DNA of 7,226 bases from contig JAOZTS010000056.1 of assembly GCA_029939035.1 (NCBI GenBank), positions 1 through 7,226 on the forward strand. Direction: 5' to 3'. This stretch comes from Candidatus Altimarinota bacterium (GTDB taxonomy: Bacteria > Patescibacteriota > Gracilibacteria > UBA1369 > LOWO2-01-FULL-3). Shown piece by piece: positions 1 to 4,765 of this stretch. The position numbers and the translations under genes were made by a program. The notes under the pieces are model-generated. The model was given only the letters and a program-made list of their open reading frames with translations. It was not told the DNA's origin and made no database searches. How positions within the stretch are numbered: the first letter of the stretch is position 1; each line of letters begins with the position of its first letter.

Positions 1-699
1 CTTTCCTGCAGGATTTTCTTTGGATGGATTCTTGAAAAATGACCCTGAGGAGAAACCTGGGGGCTGGGTGTCGTATCTGTGTTGCTTGATTTGGTCGAGG
101 ACTTCTTTTCTTTGTTCCGGTGAAAGGTCAACAGGTTTTAATTTGAATGTTGCTTGTAGAACTATTTTGTCTGAATGTTTCAAGCAGCTTTCTCTATATT
201 CATATTTGAGGTCTTTGTTTTTTAGGATTTTTATACATTCTGTTTTTGGGTCTAGGACTCTGCATTTTACTAGAATATCTGCCGTTTCCAGGCCATTACA
301 TCCCGCGTTTCCTCTTACAGCTCCGCCTATTGTGCCTGGTAATCCAATCCACTTCTCAAGTCCGTTTAGTTCGTGTTCTGCGGCAAATTTTATAAGTTCT
401 GAGATTGTCACTCCTGCATCTGCTGTTACTTTGTCGTCATCTGCTGTTATTTTTTTTGTGTCAATTTTGATTACCAATCCTCGGAATCCTTTATCAGAGA
501 ATAGGATGTTGCTTCCTCCTCCTATGAGGAAACATGGTAAATTTTGGACTTTTGCATTCTCAATTAACCCAAGCAGTTCGTCTGTGGACTTTACTGCACA
601 GAAAAAATCTGCCGGTCCGCCAATACGGAAAGTGCAGTGATTGCTTAATGGTTCGTCTTTTTTGCAGGTTTGGCTAATCATATGTGGAAAGGATAACAT
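1..699 (-). CDS. murB: UDP-N-acetylenolpyruvoylglucosamine reductase (MurB), C-terminus cut by window edge
   Basis: MurB is the cytoplasmic FAD enzyme that uses NADPH to reduce the enolpyruvyl ether of UDP-GlcNAc to UDP-MurNAc, an early step of peptidoglycan synthesis. The frame is open from 699 to base 1 (233 residues, in frame at the edge). It shows PLSNHCTFRIGG (17-28), the FAD-binding GGGSN (60-64), GLPGTIGGAVRGNAG (119-133), the YRES substrate-site motif (168-171) and GSFFKNP (219-225), whose Ser220 matches the proton-donating serine of E. coli MurB. The FAD domain and most of the substrate domain are present; the last roughly 60-70 residues, including the C-terminal catalytic Glu, lie outside the window. 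The start is ATG at 699; a second in-frame ATG at 681 is possible, and neither has a Shine-Dalgarno site. The N-terminus is short for the family. It is transcribed divergently from tRNA-Thr. Confidence 0.96.
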   Translation of the reverse strand, partial: MLSFPHMISQTCKKDEPLSNHCTFRIGGPADFFCAVKSTDELLGLIENAKVQNLPCFLIGGGSNILFSDKGFRGLVIKIDTKKITADDDKVTADAGVTISELIKFAAEHELNGLEKWIGLPGTIGGAVRGNAGCNGLETADILVKCRVLDPKTECIKILKNKDLKYEYRESCLKHSDKIVLQATFKLKPVDLSPEQRKEVLDQIKQHRYDTQPPGFSSGSFFKNPSKENPAGK

Positions 700-718
700 T
701 TTTGCAATGCAATTCAAA

Positions 719-747
719 TTGACTTTGGCGGGAATTTTAAATAATAT
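719..747 (+). promoter_or_regulatory. tRNA-Thr promoter
   Basis: TTGACT (719-724) and TAATAT (742-747) are spaced by the optimal 17 bp. The predicted start near 754 lies about 19 nt before the mature tRNA 5' end. The good -35 box and placement make this a likely sigma70 promoter. Confidence 0.6.
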
Positions 748-763
748 TCCGCTTGCTATTCAA
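734..763 (-). promoter_or_regulatory. Candidate murB promoter
   Basis: On the minus strand, TTGAAT (758-763) and TAAAAT (734-739) are separated by 18 bp, a fair sigma70 match. Transcription would start near 727, giving a leader of about 28 nt to the ATG at 699. It overlaps the opposing tRNA-Thr promoter. This is a prediction from sequence only. Confidence 0.4.
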
Positions 764-772
764 ATAGTACGA

Positions 773-848
773 GCCACCTTAGCTCAGCTGGTAGAGCATC
801 TGTCTTGTAAACAGAGGGTCATCGGTTCAAATCCGATAGGTGGCTCCA
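773..848 (+). tRNA. tRNA-Thr (anticodon TGT)
   Basis: A full cloverleaf can be drawn. The acceptor stem is GCCACCT (773-779) with AGGTGGC (838-844), discriminator T845 and encoded CCA (846-848). The D arm contains AGCTCAGCTGGTAGAGC. The anticodon stem TCTGT/ACAGA encloses the loop CTTGTAA, with anticodon TGT at 806-808. The T arm is ATCGG-TTCAAAT-CCGAT. The UGU anticodon reads ACN threonine codons, mainly ACA and ACG. An own promoter lies upstream and a rho-independent terminator about 80 nt downstream. Confidence 0.97.
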
Positions 849-925
849 TGCGATAAGTAGCGAGCTTTTAAGCGAGCGTGCGAATCGGATGGACCAGCTA
901 TGCCCTCAGGGTATAGCTGGCTCCA
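849..925 (+). other. Structured non-coding trailer of tRNA-Thr
   Basis: This 77-nt stretch lies between the tRNA CCA end and the terminator. It holds a near-perfect 12-bp hairpin (894-905 with 909-920, one G-T pair, loop TCA) that has no T-run and so is not a terminator. AGCGAGC is repeated at 859-865 and 871-877. The octamer TGGCTCCA, which is the tRNA 3' end (841-848), recurs at 918-925. ATCGGAT (884-890) is complementary to ATCCGAT (831-837) in the tRNA T arm. No ORF of useful length is present. It could be a processed trailer, a small RNA, or the scar of an insertion; I cannot assign a function. Confidence 0.45.
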
Positions 926-926
926 G

Positions 927-958
927 AAGTGTTGTAAAGTTTTCGACAACACTTTTTT
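927..958 (+). terminator. Rho-independent terminator after tRNA-Thr
   Basis: AAGTGTTGT (927-935) pairs perfectly with ACAACACTT (946-954) around a 10-nt loop and runs into a six-T tract (953-958). It ends the tRNA-Thr transcript and isolates the downstream toxin-antitoxin promoter. Confidence 0.85.
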
Positions 959-970
959 CATGTCTGATTA

Positions 971-999
971 TTGACTTTTAGTAGATCTTTTGTTATACT
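971..999 (+). promoter_or_regulatory. Toxin-antitoxin operon promoter
   Basis: TTGACT (971-976) and TATACT (994-999) are 17 bp apart, a near-consensus sigma70 promoter. The start would be near 1006, leaving only about 18 nt of leader before the antitoxin ATG and no visible Shine-Dalgarno site. Two identical 17-bp repeats overlap the -35/spacer and the -10/start region. Confidence 0.8.
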
Positions 1000-1013
1000 T
1001 TTAGTAGATCTTT
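974..1013 (+). repeat. Two direct 17-bp repeats, likely antitoxin operators
   Basis: ACTTTTAGTAGATCTTT occurs identically at 974-990 and 997-1013, 23 bp apart start to start (about two helical turns). Each copy contains the palindrome AGATCT. The first copy begins within the -35 box and fills the spacer; the second begins within the -10 box and covers the start site. This is the expected layout for autorepression by a Phd/YefM-type antitoxin or its toxin complex; binding itself is inferred. Confidence 0.7.
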
Positions 1014-1023
1014 ACTTTAAATC

Positions 1024-1251
1024 ATGAATACTTTAATTGTTTCTTCAAAGGAATTCCGAGCCTCGTTTCCAAAATATCAAAAATTAGTGGAAAGCGGGGT
1101 TTCTATAACCATTGTTAAGAGATCGAAGCCTATTTTCAAGATTGAACCGGTTGATTTGGAATATCAGCATGGCATTACCGATGCTATTCTTGACTATGAA
1201 AATAAAAAGGCGAAGAAATTCGTTGAATATAATGATGTATTTAAGAAATGA
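1024..1251 (+). CDS. Phd/YefM-like antitoxin
   Basis: A 75-residue protein, the usual size for this family. The N-terminal half (about 4-45) reads as a Phd/YefM DNA-binding fold: SSKEFRASFPKYQKLVESG, then a beta-hairpin ITIVKRSKPIFKIEP (29-43) that recalls the 'ITRNGKPVAVL' strand of YefM. The charged C-terminal tail (about 50-75) would wrap and neutralise the toxin. It precedes and overlaps a RelE/ParE-like toxin by ATGA, so the two are translated together. Antitoxins of this type repress their own operon, and the direct repeats in the promoter are the obvious sites. The start ATG at 1024 lacks a Shine-Dalgarno site. The module looks more AT-rich than the yajQ gene behind it, consistent with horizontal acquisition. 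Family assignment is by pattern, not search. Confidence 0.82.
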   Translation: MNTLIVSSKEFRASFPKYQKLVESGVSITIVKRSKPIFKIEPVDLEYQHGITDAILDYENKKAKKFVEYNDVFKK

Positions 1252-1535
1252 GACCTATATTCCATAAAAACTTCAAGAAATTCGTTCGAAAGATAAAGGA
1301 CGAAGCTTTGTTTAGCCTAATAAAAAGCAAGGTTGACGGAGCTATAGAGAATCCAGCCAAGGGAAAGCTTTTGGAACAGCCATTTAGAAAACATAAAGTT
1401 CGAGGAATCTCATTTGACTATAAAAACAATTCTTATAGGATTGCTTATCTCCAAAACAAGAGGGAAAACGAAATTGCCTTTTTGCTTATTGATTCCAGGG
1501 AAAATTTTTACTCGAAACTGAAGAAGATTTTGTAA
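1248..1535 (+). CDS. RelE/ParE-superfamily toxin
   Basis: A 95-residue basic protein, typical in length for RelE/ParE/YoeB toxins. The N-terminus (5-30) forms the helical hairpin (FHKNFKKFVRKIKDE), followed by a short PxxGK region and the beta-sheet core KVRGISFDYKNNSYRIAYL (50-68), then IAFLLIDSRENFYSKLKK (76-93). Lys48/Lys50, Arg52, Arg64, Arg84 and Tyr88 sit roughly where RelE mRNA interferases carry catalytic Lys, Arg and Tyr, so ribosome-dependent mRNA cleavage is plausible; a ParE-like gyrase poison cannot be excluded. The ATG at 1248 overlaps the antitoxin stop by 4 nt (ATGA), implying translational coupling. No frameshift or truncation is seen, so the pair should be functional. Confidence 0.83.
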   Translation: MRPIFHKNFKKFVRKIKDEALFSLIKSKVDGAIENPAKGKLLEQPFRKHKVRGISFDYKNNSYRIAYLQNKRENEIAFLLIDSRENFYSKLKKIL

Positions 1536-1541
1536 GGTTTG

Positions 1542-1550
1542 TGATATAAT
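1542..1550 (+). promoter_or_regulatory. Extended -10 promoter for yajQ
   Basis: TGATATAAT (1542-1550) is a perfect -10 box with the TG extension; no good -35 box is present 16-18 bp upstream. Transcription would start near 1557, giving a leader of about 19 nt with no Shine-Dalgarno site before ATG at 1576. It sits just after the toxin stop and would make yajQ independent of the toxin-antitoxin operon. Confidence 0.6.
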
Positions 1551-1575
1551 CTCGACCGAATTTAATAAAATTATT

Positions 1576-2070
1576 ATGGCAAAAGATCATTCAATGGATG
1601 TGTCGGTACAGTTTGACTTTCAGGAGCTGAAAAACGCTGTGGAGATGACGAAGAAGGAGGCTTTTAACAGATATGATCTGAAGGATGCGGGGGTGGAGAT
1701 TGAGCTTTCAGAGGATTTAGTAAAGGTTACTACGCAGGGCGAAATGCATATTGAGTCGATCTTTGGGATTTTGACAAAGAAGATGATCAGCAGGGGAGTT
1801 TCTCCAAAGATTTTGGAGAGGCAAGATGTACAGGAAATCGGCGGAATGAAGGTGAGACAGGAAATGAAATTGATAAAAGTTTTGGATCAGGATACGGCGA
1901 AGGCTCTTGCGAAAAAAATTCGGGATTCATATCCGAAGGCTAAGGCGTTGATTCAGGGAGAGACGCTCAGGGTTGTTGCTGCGAAAATTGATGATCTGCA
2001 GGCTATTATGCAGGATCTGAAAGAGGACGAGACGATACTGGTGCCGCTTGAGTTTGGGAATTTTAAATAA
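1576..2070 (+). CDS. yajQ: YajQ-family nucleotide-binding protein (UPF0234)
   Basis: A complete 164-residue YajQ homologue, the usual length. Landmarks are the N-terminal SMDVSVQFDFQELKNAV (6-22; SFDIVSEVDLQE-like in E. coli), the RYDLKDAGVEIEL segment (32-44), and the diagnostic C-terminal IQGETLRVVAAKIDDLQAIM (126-145) and PLEFGNFK (157-164). The family has two ferredoxin-like domains; members bind nucleotides, and a Xanthomonas homologue binds cyclic di-GMP and acts with a transcription factor. The role in this organism is unknown. Residues before Ser6 are slightly longer than the E. coli start; an in-frame ATG at 1594 would remove six residues, but the upstream one keeps the conserved Ser. 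It has its own promoter behind the toxin gene and converges with ilvE over a 5-bp gap. Confidence 0.95.
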   Translation: MAKDHSMDVSVQFDFQELKNAVEMTKKEAFNRYDLKDAGVEIELSEDLVKVTTQGEMHIESIFGILTKKMISRGVSPKILERQDVQEIGGMKVRQEMKLIKVLDQDTAKALAKKIRDSYPKAKALIQGETLRVVAAKIDDLQAIMQDLKEDETILVPLEFGNFK

Positions 2071-2075
2071 AAAGG

Positions 2076-2999
2076 CTAGTACACTGAGGTGAGCCATTTT
2101 GCGTATCTTGGCATTTCGCCTGTTGAGATACTGTCGAGGAGGGATTTTAGTTTGGCTGTGTATTTGCCCATGTTTCCTGTGCCGATAGTTTTTCTGTCTA
2201 CTGATTGGATGTAGGCTATTTTTGCGGCTGTTCCTGTGAAGAATAGTTCGTCGAAAGTGTAAAGAGTTGATCGGTCGAATTCTTCTTCGCGGACTTCGAG
2301 GCCGATTTCGTTCTCGAATAATTCGATTGCTGAGCGACGTGTGATGCCGTTTAGGTTGTTTGCGTGGAGTGGTGGGGTGTAGACAACATTGTCTTTGATC
2401 CCGAAAATATTTGCTCCTGATGCTTCGCAAACTTTGCCGTCTCGGTTTAGAAATATCGCCTCCGCGTAGCCGTTCTGGAGGGCTTCGGTTTTTGCTAAAG
2501 CTGATGATGCGTAGGCTCCTGTGATCTTTGCTTTTGTCGACATCATGTCGTCGTCAAATCTTCTCCATGATGATATGCAGACGTCGAGTCCTTTTGAAGT
2601 ATTGAAATAATCCTTGAGTGAAATCATGTAGATGGCTAGGTCGTCGTCCGGGTTGTCGAAACGTGGCGTTAGCGCGGTTGATGCGGCGTAGAGTGTTGGG
2701 CGAAGGTACATGTCTTCTCTGGCGTCATTCTTTTTTATTAGTTTGAAAATTAATTCTTCGAATTTTGGGTATGTGTAATTGAACTTCATCCCCAGGATTT
2801 TTGAGGCTTCTTTAAGTCTTTGATAATGATCTTTGAACCGAAAAAGATATAAATTTTTGTGAGTTCTGTTCCAATGCCCACGGATTCCAGTAAAACAACC
2901 TAAGCCGTATTGAACAGCTTTACATTGAATCGGAACTGTTGCTTGCTCGGATTTTACGATCTTTTTTCGTATGTAGGAAAAAGGGTATAGTTTGCTCAT
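2076..2999 (-). CDS. ilvE: Branched-chain amino acid aminotransferase (class IV PLP enzyme)
   Basis: A 307-residue class IV aminotransferase that reversibly transfers the amino group between Leu/Ile/Val and 2-oxoglutarate in the cytoplasm. Motifs in order: YGLGCFTGIR (31-40, resembling the HYGxxxFEGIR of IlvE), YLRP (98-101), AKITGAY with the PLP Schiff-base lysine Lys158, CEASGANIF (191-199) with Glu192 contacting the pyridine nitrogen, GITR (218-221), and FFTGTA (253-258) for phosphate/carboxylate binding. Length matches E. coli IlvE (about 309). D-amino acid transaminase and aminodeoxychorismate lyase share the fold; the FTGIR and GITR features favour BCAT, though substrate preference is inferred. 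It follows the membrane-protein gene by 3 bp, so both share a transcript. No other Ile/Leu/Val genes are nearby, which suggests use in degradation or transamination of imported amino acids. Confidence 0.9.
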   Translation of the reverse strand: MSKLYPFSYIRKKIVKSEQATVPIQCKAVQYGLGCFTGIRGHWNRTHKNLYLFRFKDHYQRLKEASKILGMKFNYTYPKFEELIFKLIKKNDAREDMYLRPTLYAASTALTPRFDNPDDDLAIYMISLKDYFNTSKGLDVCISSWRRFDDDMMSTKAKITGAYASSALAKTEALQNGYAEAIFLNRDGKVCEASGANIFGIKDNVVYTPPLHANNLNGITRRSAIELFENEIGLEVREEEFDRSTLYTFDELFFTGTAAKIAYIQSVDRKTIGTGNMGKYTAKLKSLLDSISTGEMPRYAKWLTSVY

Positions 3000-3002
3000 A
3001 TC

Positions 3003-3419
3003 TTATTCTTCGTCTAGATATGCAAGATTCTTTCGTAGTCTCTTGCTTCTTTCCTGAATAATTTCAACGATTGTTCCAACTACGATACCTACTGTTGCAC
3101 AAAGTGTTGTGTATAGTCCGATTCCCATTGCTCCATCAACATGATTTGGGAGAGCTCTGTACATTGCTACAAAATCGACTACTCCAACTGTTAATGCGAC
3201 TACTCCAAGAAAAAGTGAGAACCATATAGTTATCCTTTTTATAAAGAGAAGTATGAATGCGAGAATTCCGATAGATACTTGGATCAATCCGTCTCCTCCC
3301 ATACCTGATACAGCTTGAGTTGCGCTGCTTCCCCAAGGGAGGAATGCGCTAACAGCAAGTAGAATTGCCCCAAGAAGAGCTATAGTTCTTCCAGCTGTAA
3401 AGATTTGGTGTTTGCTCAT
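3003..3419 (-). CDS. Small four-helix membrane protein of unknown function
   Basis: A 138-residue hydrophobic protein with four predicted membrane segments at about 11-29, 45-60, 62-86 and 98-121. The Lys61-Arg62 loop and the basic tail (ERSKRLRK, 123-130) predict both termini inside the cell. The first external loop has a FLPWG...VSGMGGDG pattern (26-44) that recurs in many small unnamed bacterial membrane proteins; I know no proven function for it. There is no signal-peptide cleavage site or catalytic motif. It is the first gene of a unit with ilvE 3 bp downstream, which might hint at amino acid handling, but the link may be only positional. The ATG at 3419 has no Shine-Dalgarno site. Confidence 0.8.
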   Translation of the reverse strand: MSKHQIFTAGRTIALLGAILLAVSAFLPWGSSATQAVSGMGGDGLIQVSIGILAFILLFIKRITIWFSLFLGVVALTVGVVDFVAMYRALPNHVDGAMGIGLYTTLCATVGIVVGTIVEIIQERSKRLRKNLAYLDEE

Positions 3420-3454
3420 AGGGTGAGTTTATTAATGAGTTTTTATCTTTGTTA

Positions 3455-3483
3455 AGTGTACTTATTGTTATTTCTTAATTCAA
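3455..3483 (-). promoter_or_regulatory. Candidate promoter for the membrane-protein/ilvE unit
   Basis: On the minus strand TTGAAT (3478-3483) and TACACT (3455-3460) are separated by 17 bp. The -10 box matches 4 of 6 positions. The start would be near 3448, about 29 nt before the ATG at 3419. It is the best match in this AT-rich gap, but modest. Confidence 0.35.
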
Positions 3484-3496
3484 GATTAAATTGGCT

Positions 3497-3525
3497 TTGC
3501 TTGGAGGGGGTATGTTCGGTATAAT
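3497..3525 (+). promoter_or_regulatory. tRNA-Tyr promoter
   Basis: TTGCTT (3497-3502) and a perfect TATAAT (3520-3525) are 17 bp apart. The predicted start near 3532 is about 10 nt before the tRNA 5' end. GAGGG/CCCTC segments flank the -10 box, probably by chance. Confidence 0.72.
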
Positions 3526-3541
3526 CCCTCTTGAAAATTGT

Positions 3542-3626
3542 GGGTGGGTATCAGAGTGGTCAAATGAGATGGGCTGTAAACCCATTGGCTCCGCCTACGG
3601 GGGTTCGAATCCCTCCCCACCCACCA
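3542..3626 (+). tRNA. tRNA-Tyr (anticodon GTA), class II
   Basis: The acceptor stem is GGGTGGG (3542-3548) with CCCACCC (3616-3622), discriminator A3623 and encoded CCA (3624-3626). The anticodon stem ATGGG/CCCAT holds the loop CTGTAAA, with GTA at 3576-3578. A long variable arm with a GGC/GCC stem (3587-3595) marks it as a bacterial class II tyrosine tRNA. The T arm is GGGGG-TTCGAAT-CCCTC (3599-3615). It reads UAU and UAC. I see no convincing rho-independent terminator behind it; the next gene runs toward it from the opposite strand. Confidence 0.96.
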
Positions 3627-3657
3627 TTTTTAATCTTCTAGAAGTAAATGCGATAAA

Positions 3658-3840
3658 TTATGTTCCCCGAGTAGCTCTTTGAGCTTTTCCTTTTCTGTTT
3701 TTTTCATTACTTGGTTTTATTGGCCTCAATGTGATCTCGTTATCGCTAACTGAGAGCGCGAACCAACCATTTCTGCATAGACTGTGGTATTGCTTTGGGA
3801 TAGTGATTTGTTTGTTTTTAGAGATTTTAATTAGCTTCAT
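3658..3840 (-). CDS. AbrB/SpoVT-like swapped-hairpin DNA-binding protein
   Basis: A 60-residue protein whose first about 41 residues fit the SpoVT-AbrB domain: IKISKNKQITIPKQYH (4-19), a turn, then GWFALSVSDNEITLRPI (25-41). The KxQITIPKxxxxxxG pattern is diagnostic of these dimeric looped-hinge DNA-binding proteins, which serve as global regulators or as antitoxins. The tail (42-60) is basic and low in complexity (EKNRKGKAQRATRGT) and lacks an obvious toxin-binding helix. No PIN, MazF or other toxin ORF lies beside it, so it looks like a stand-alone regulator or an orphaned antitoxin. It lies 88 bp behind nfo on the same strand. An AT-rich palindrome lies just upstream of its ATG. An A-rich stretch precedes the start instead of a Shine-Dalgarno site. 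Confidence 0.72.
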   Translation of the reverse strand: MKLIKISKNKQITIPKQYHSLCRNGWFALSVSDNEITLRPIKPSNEKNRKGKAQRATRGT

Positions 3841-3863
3841 ATTTTTCTTTTTTAATTGTTGTA

Positions 3864-3888
3864 TTTCAAAAATTTTGAAATTTTGAAA
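3864..3888. repeat. AT-rich palindrome plus tandem TTTTGAAA, possible operator
   Basis: TTTCAAAA (3864-3871) and TTTTGAAA (3873-3880) form a 17-bp odd-centred palindrome, and TTTTGAAA is repeated directly at 3881-3888. It sits 24-48 bp upstream of the AbrB-like gene's ATG, where autoregulator sites usually lie. AT-rich DNA makes chance possible; binding is inferred. Confidence 0.4.
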
Positions 3889-3928
3889 ATTACAGGAAAG
3901 AATTCTAACAAGGCTACGTTAAATATTC

Positions 3929-4765
3929 TTAAAAAGATTCTAAAATTTCTATATTGGGTCGGTCTGGGCCGTTTCCTTCGAGGCCTGGGACTTCGAGGAT
4001 CCATGGGAGATCTTTTAAGTGGGGAGTTGCGGCGAGGTTTTTGAAGGCTTGGAGGCCAATGAGGCCTTGGCCGAGATTTTCGTGGCGATCTTTTTTTGAG
4101 TTGAATGGGACTTTTGAATCGTTGATGTGGAGGACTGTGAGATTTTCGAGGCCAAAGGATTTTTCACATTTTTCTGTGAAATTTTTGAGTTCTTCTGGTG
4201 TGAAAGTTTCGAGGAGGCCCGCGCCGAAGGAGTGGGCCGTATCTATGCAAACTTTGATTCGTGGGTGGTTAGCAGCGCGGAACATTTCGCCTATTCCTTC
4301 TATGGTTGTTCCTATTTTACTTCCTCCTCCTGAGGAGTTTTCCATGATCAAGTTTGCCTTGCCTGGTGCGTTTTCTAGGGTTTTGAGCATTCCTTTGACT
4401 TGTCGTTTGTATGCTTCTGGTTTGGTTGAGTTTTTGTATGAACCGAGGTGAAAAACTAGACCTTCTGCTTCTAAGAGATTGGTGATTTGGAGATGGGTTG
4501 AGAGATTGTTTATGGATTTTTCGTAAAGCTCGTCGTCGGGGGTCGCTAGGTTTACTAAATAGCTGGCGTGGAGGAATACTTGTGAAATTTTTGAGCGGGA
4601 TTTTTCTTTTAGGAATTCGTTGATGGTTTCTTGGGATGGGAGAGAGGACTGCCATTGTCTTGGGGATGCACCAAAAATTTGGATGCATTTTGCTCCAATT
4701 TCTTCAGCATTTTTGAATGCGTTTTGGACTCCTCCCGCTGTTTTTACATGAGCTCCTATTACCAC
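3929..4765 (-). CDS. nfo: Endonuclease IV (AP endonuclease, Nfo)
   Basis: A 278-residue TIM-barrel base-excision-repair enzyme that cuts DNA 5' of abasic sites and removes 3'-blocking groups with three zinc ions. The N-terminus IGAHVKTAGG (3-12) is family-typical. All nine metal ligands of E. coli Nfo have counterparts: His66, His106, Glu142 (IMEN), Asp175 and His178 (CIDTAHSF), His213 (LHINDSK), Asp226 and His228 (DRHENLGQG) and Glu258 (ILEVPG). Length matches the family (about 280), so it should be active. The start is GTG at 4765, which overlaps the phosphoketolase stop by 7 nt (GTGGTAA); no better start exists and the N-terminal motif begins at once. Translation probably depends on ribosomes finishing the upstream gene. 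No clear terminator follows; a weak imperfect hairpin lies just after the stop. Confidence 0.97.
   Translation of the reverse strand: MVIGAHVKTAGGVQNAFKNAEEIGAKCIQIFGASPRQWQSSLPSQETINEFLKEKSRSKISQVFLHASYLVNLATPDDELYEKSINNLSTHLQITNLLEAEGLVFHLGSYKNSTKPEAYKRQVKGMLKTLENAPGKANLIMENSSGGGSKIGTTIEGIGEMFRAANHPRIKVCIDTAHSFGAGLLETFTPEELKNFTEKCEKSFGLENLTVLHINDSKVPFNSKKDRHENLGQGLIGLQAFKNLAATPHLKDLPWILEVPGLEGNGPDRPNIEILESF

Noticed and set aside
20..640. Plus-strand open frame of 206 codons
   Set aside because: It is the antisense shadow of murB, whose minus-strand frame carries all MurB motifs without interruption.
641..856. Plus-strand open frame of 71 codons
   Set aside because: It runs through tRNA-Thr and the promoter region and shows no protein-like pattern.
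841..925. Attachment-site pair of an integrated element (TGGCTCCA at 841-848 and 918-925)
   Set aside because: Eight bases are too few, the interval is only 77 nt, and no integrase is present; kept only as a minor possibility in the trailer finding.
1249..1251. TGA read as Gly or Trp (recoded genetic code, as in some candidate phyla)
   Set aside because: The TGA ends the antitoxin in a classic ATGA overlap with the toxin start, and no long gene has an in-frame TGA, so the standard stop meaning fits.
1927..2430. Minus-strand open frame of 167 codons rich in Arg, His and Pro
   Set aside because: Out-of-frame shadow of ilvE and antisense to yajQ; the biased composition shows it is not coding.
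3635..3644. Palindrome CTTCTAGAAG behind tRNA-Tyr
   Set aside because: Ten bases with no loop and no T-run after it; likely chance and not a terminator.
3491..3682. Plus-strand open frame of 63 codons
   Set aside because: It covers the tRNA-Tyr promoter and the whole tRNA gene; coding is implausible.
3894..3928. Possible terminator after nfo
   Set aside because: The only hairpin (GAAT...ATTC arms with a mismatch and a bulge) is weak and followed by just three T, so I do not call a terminator.
3954..4451. Plus-strand open frame of 165 codons opposite nfo
   Set aside because: Shadow of a gene with all nine metal ligands of endonuclease IV; composition is atypical for a protein.
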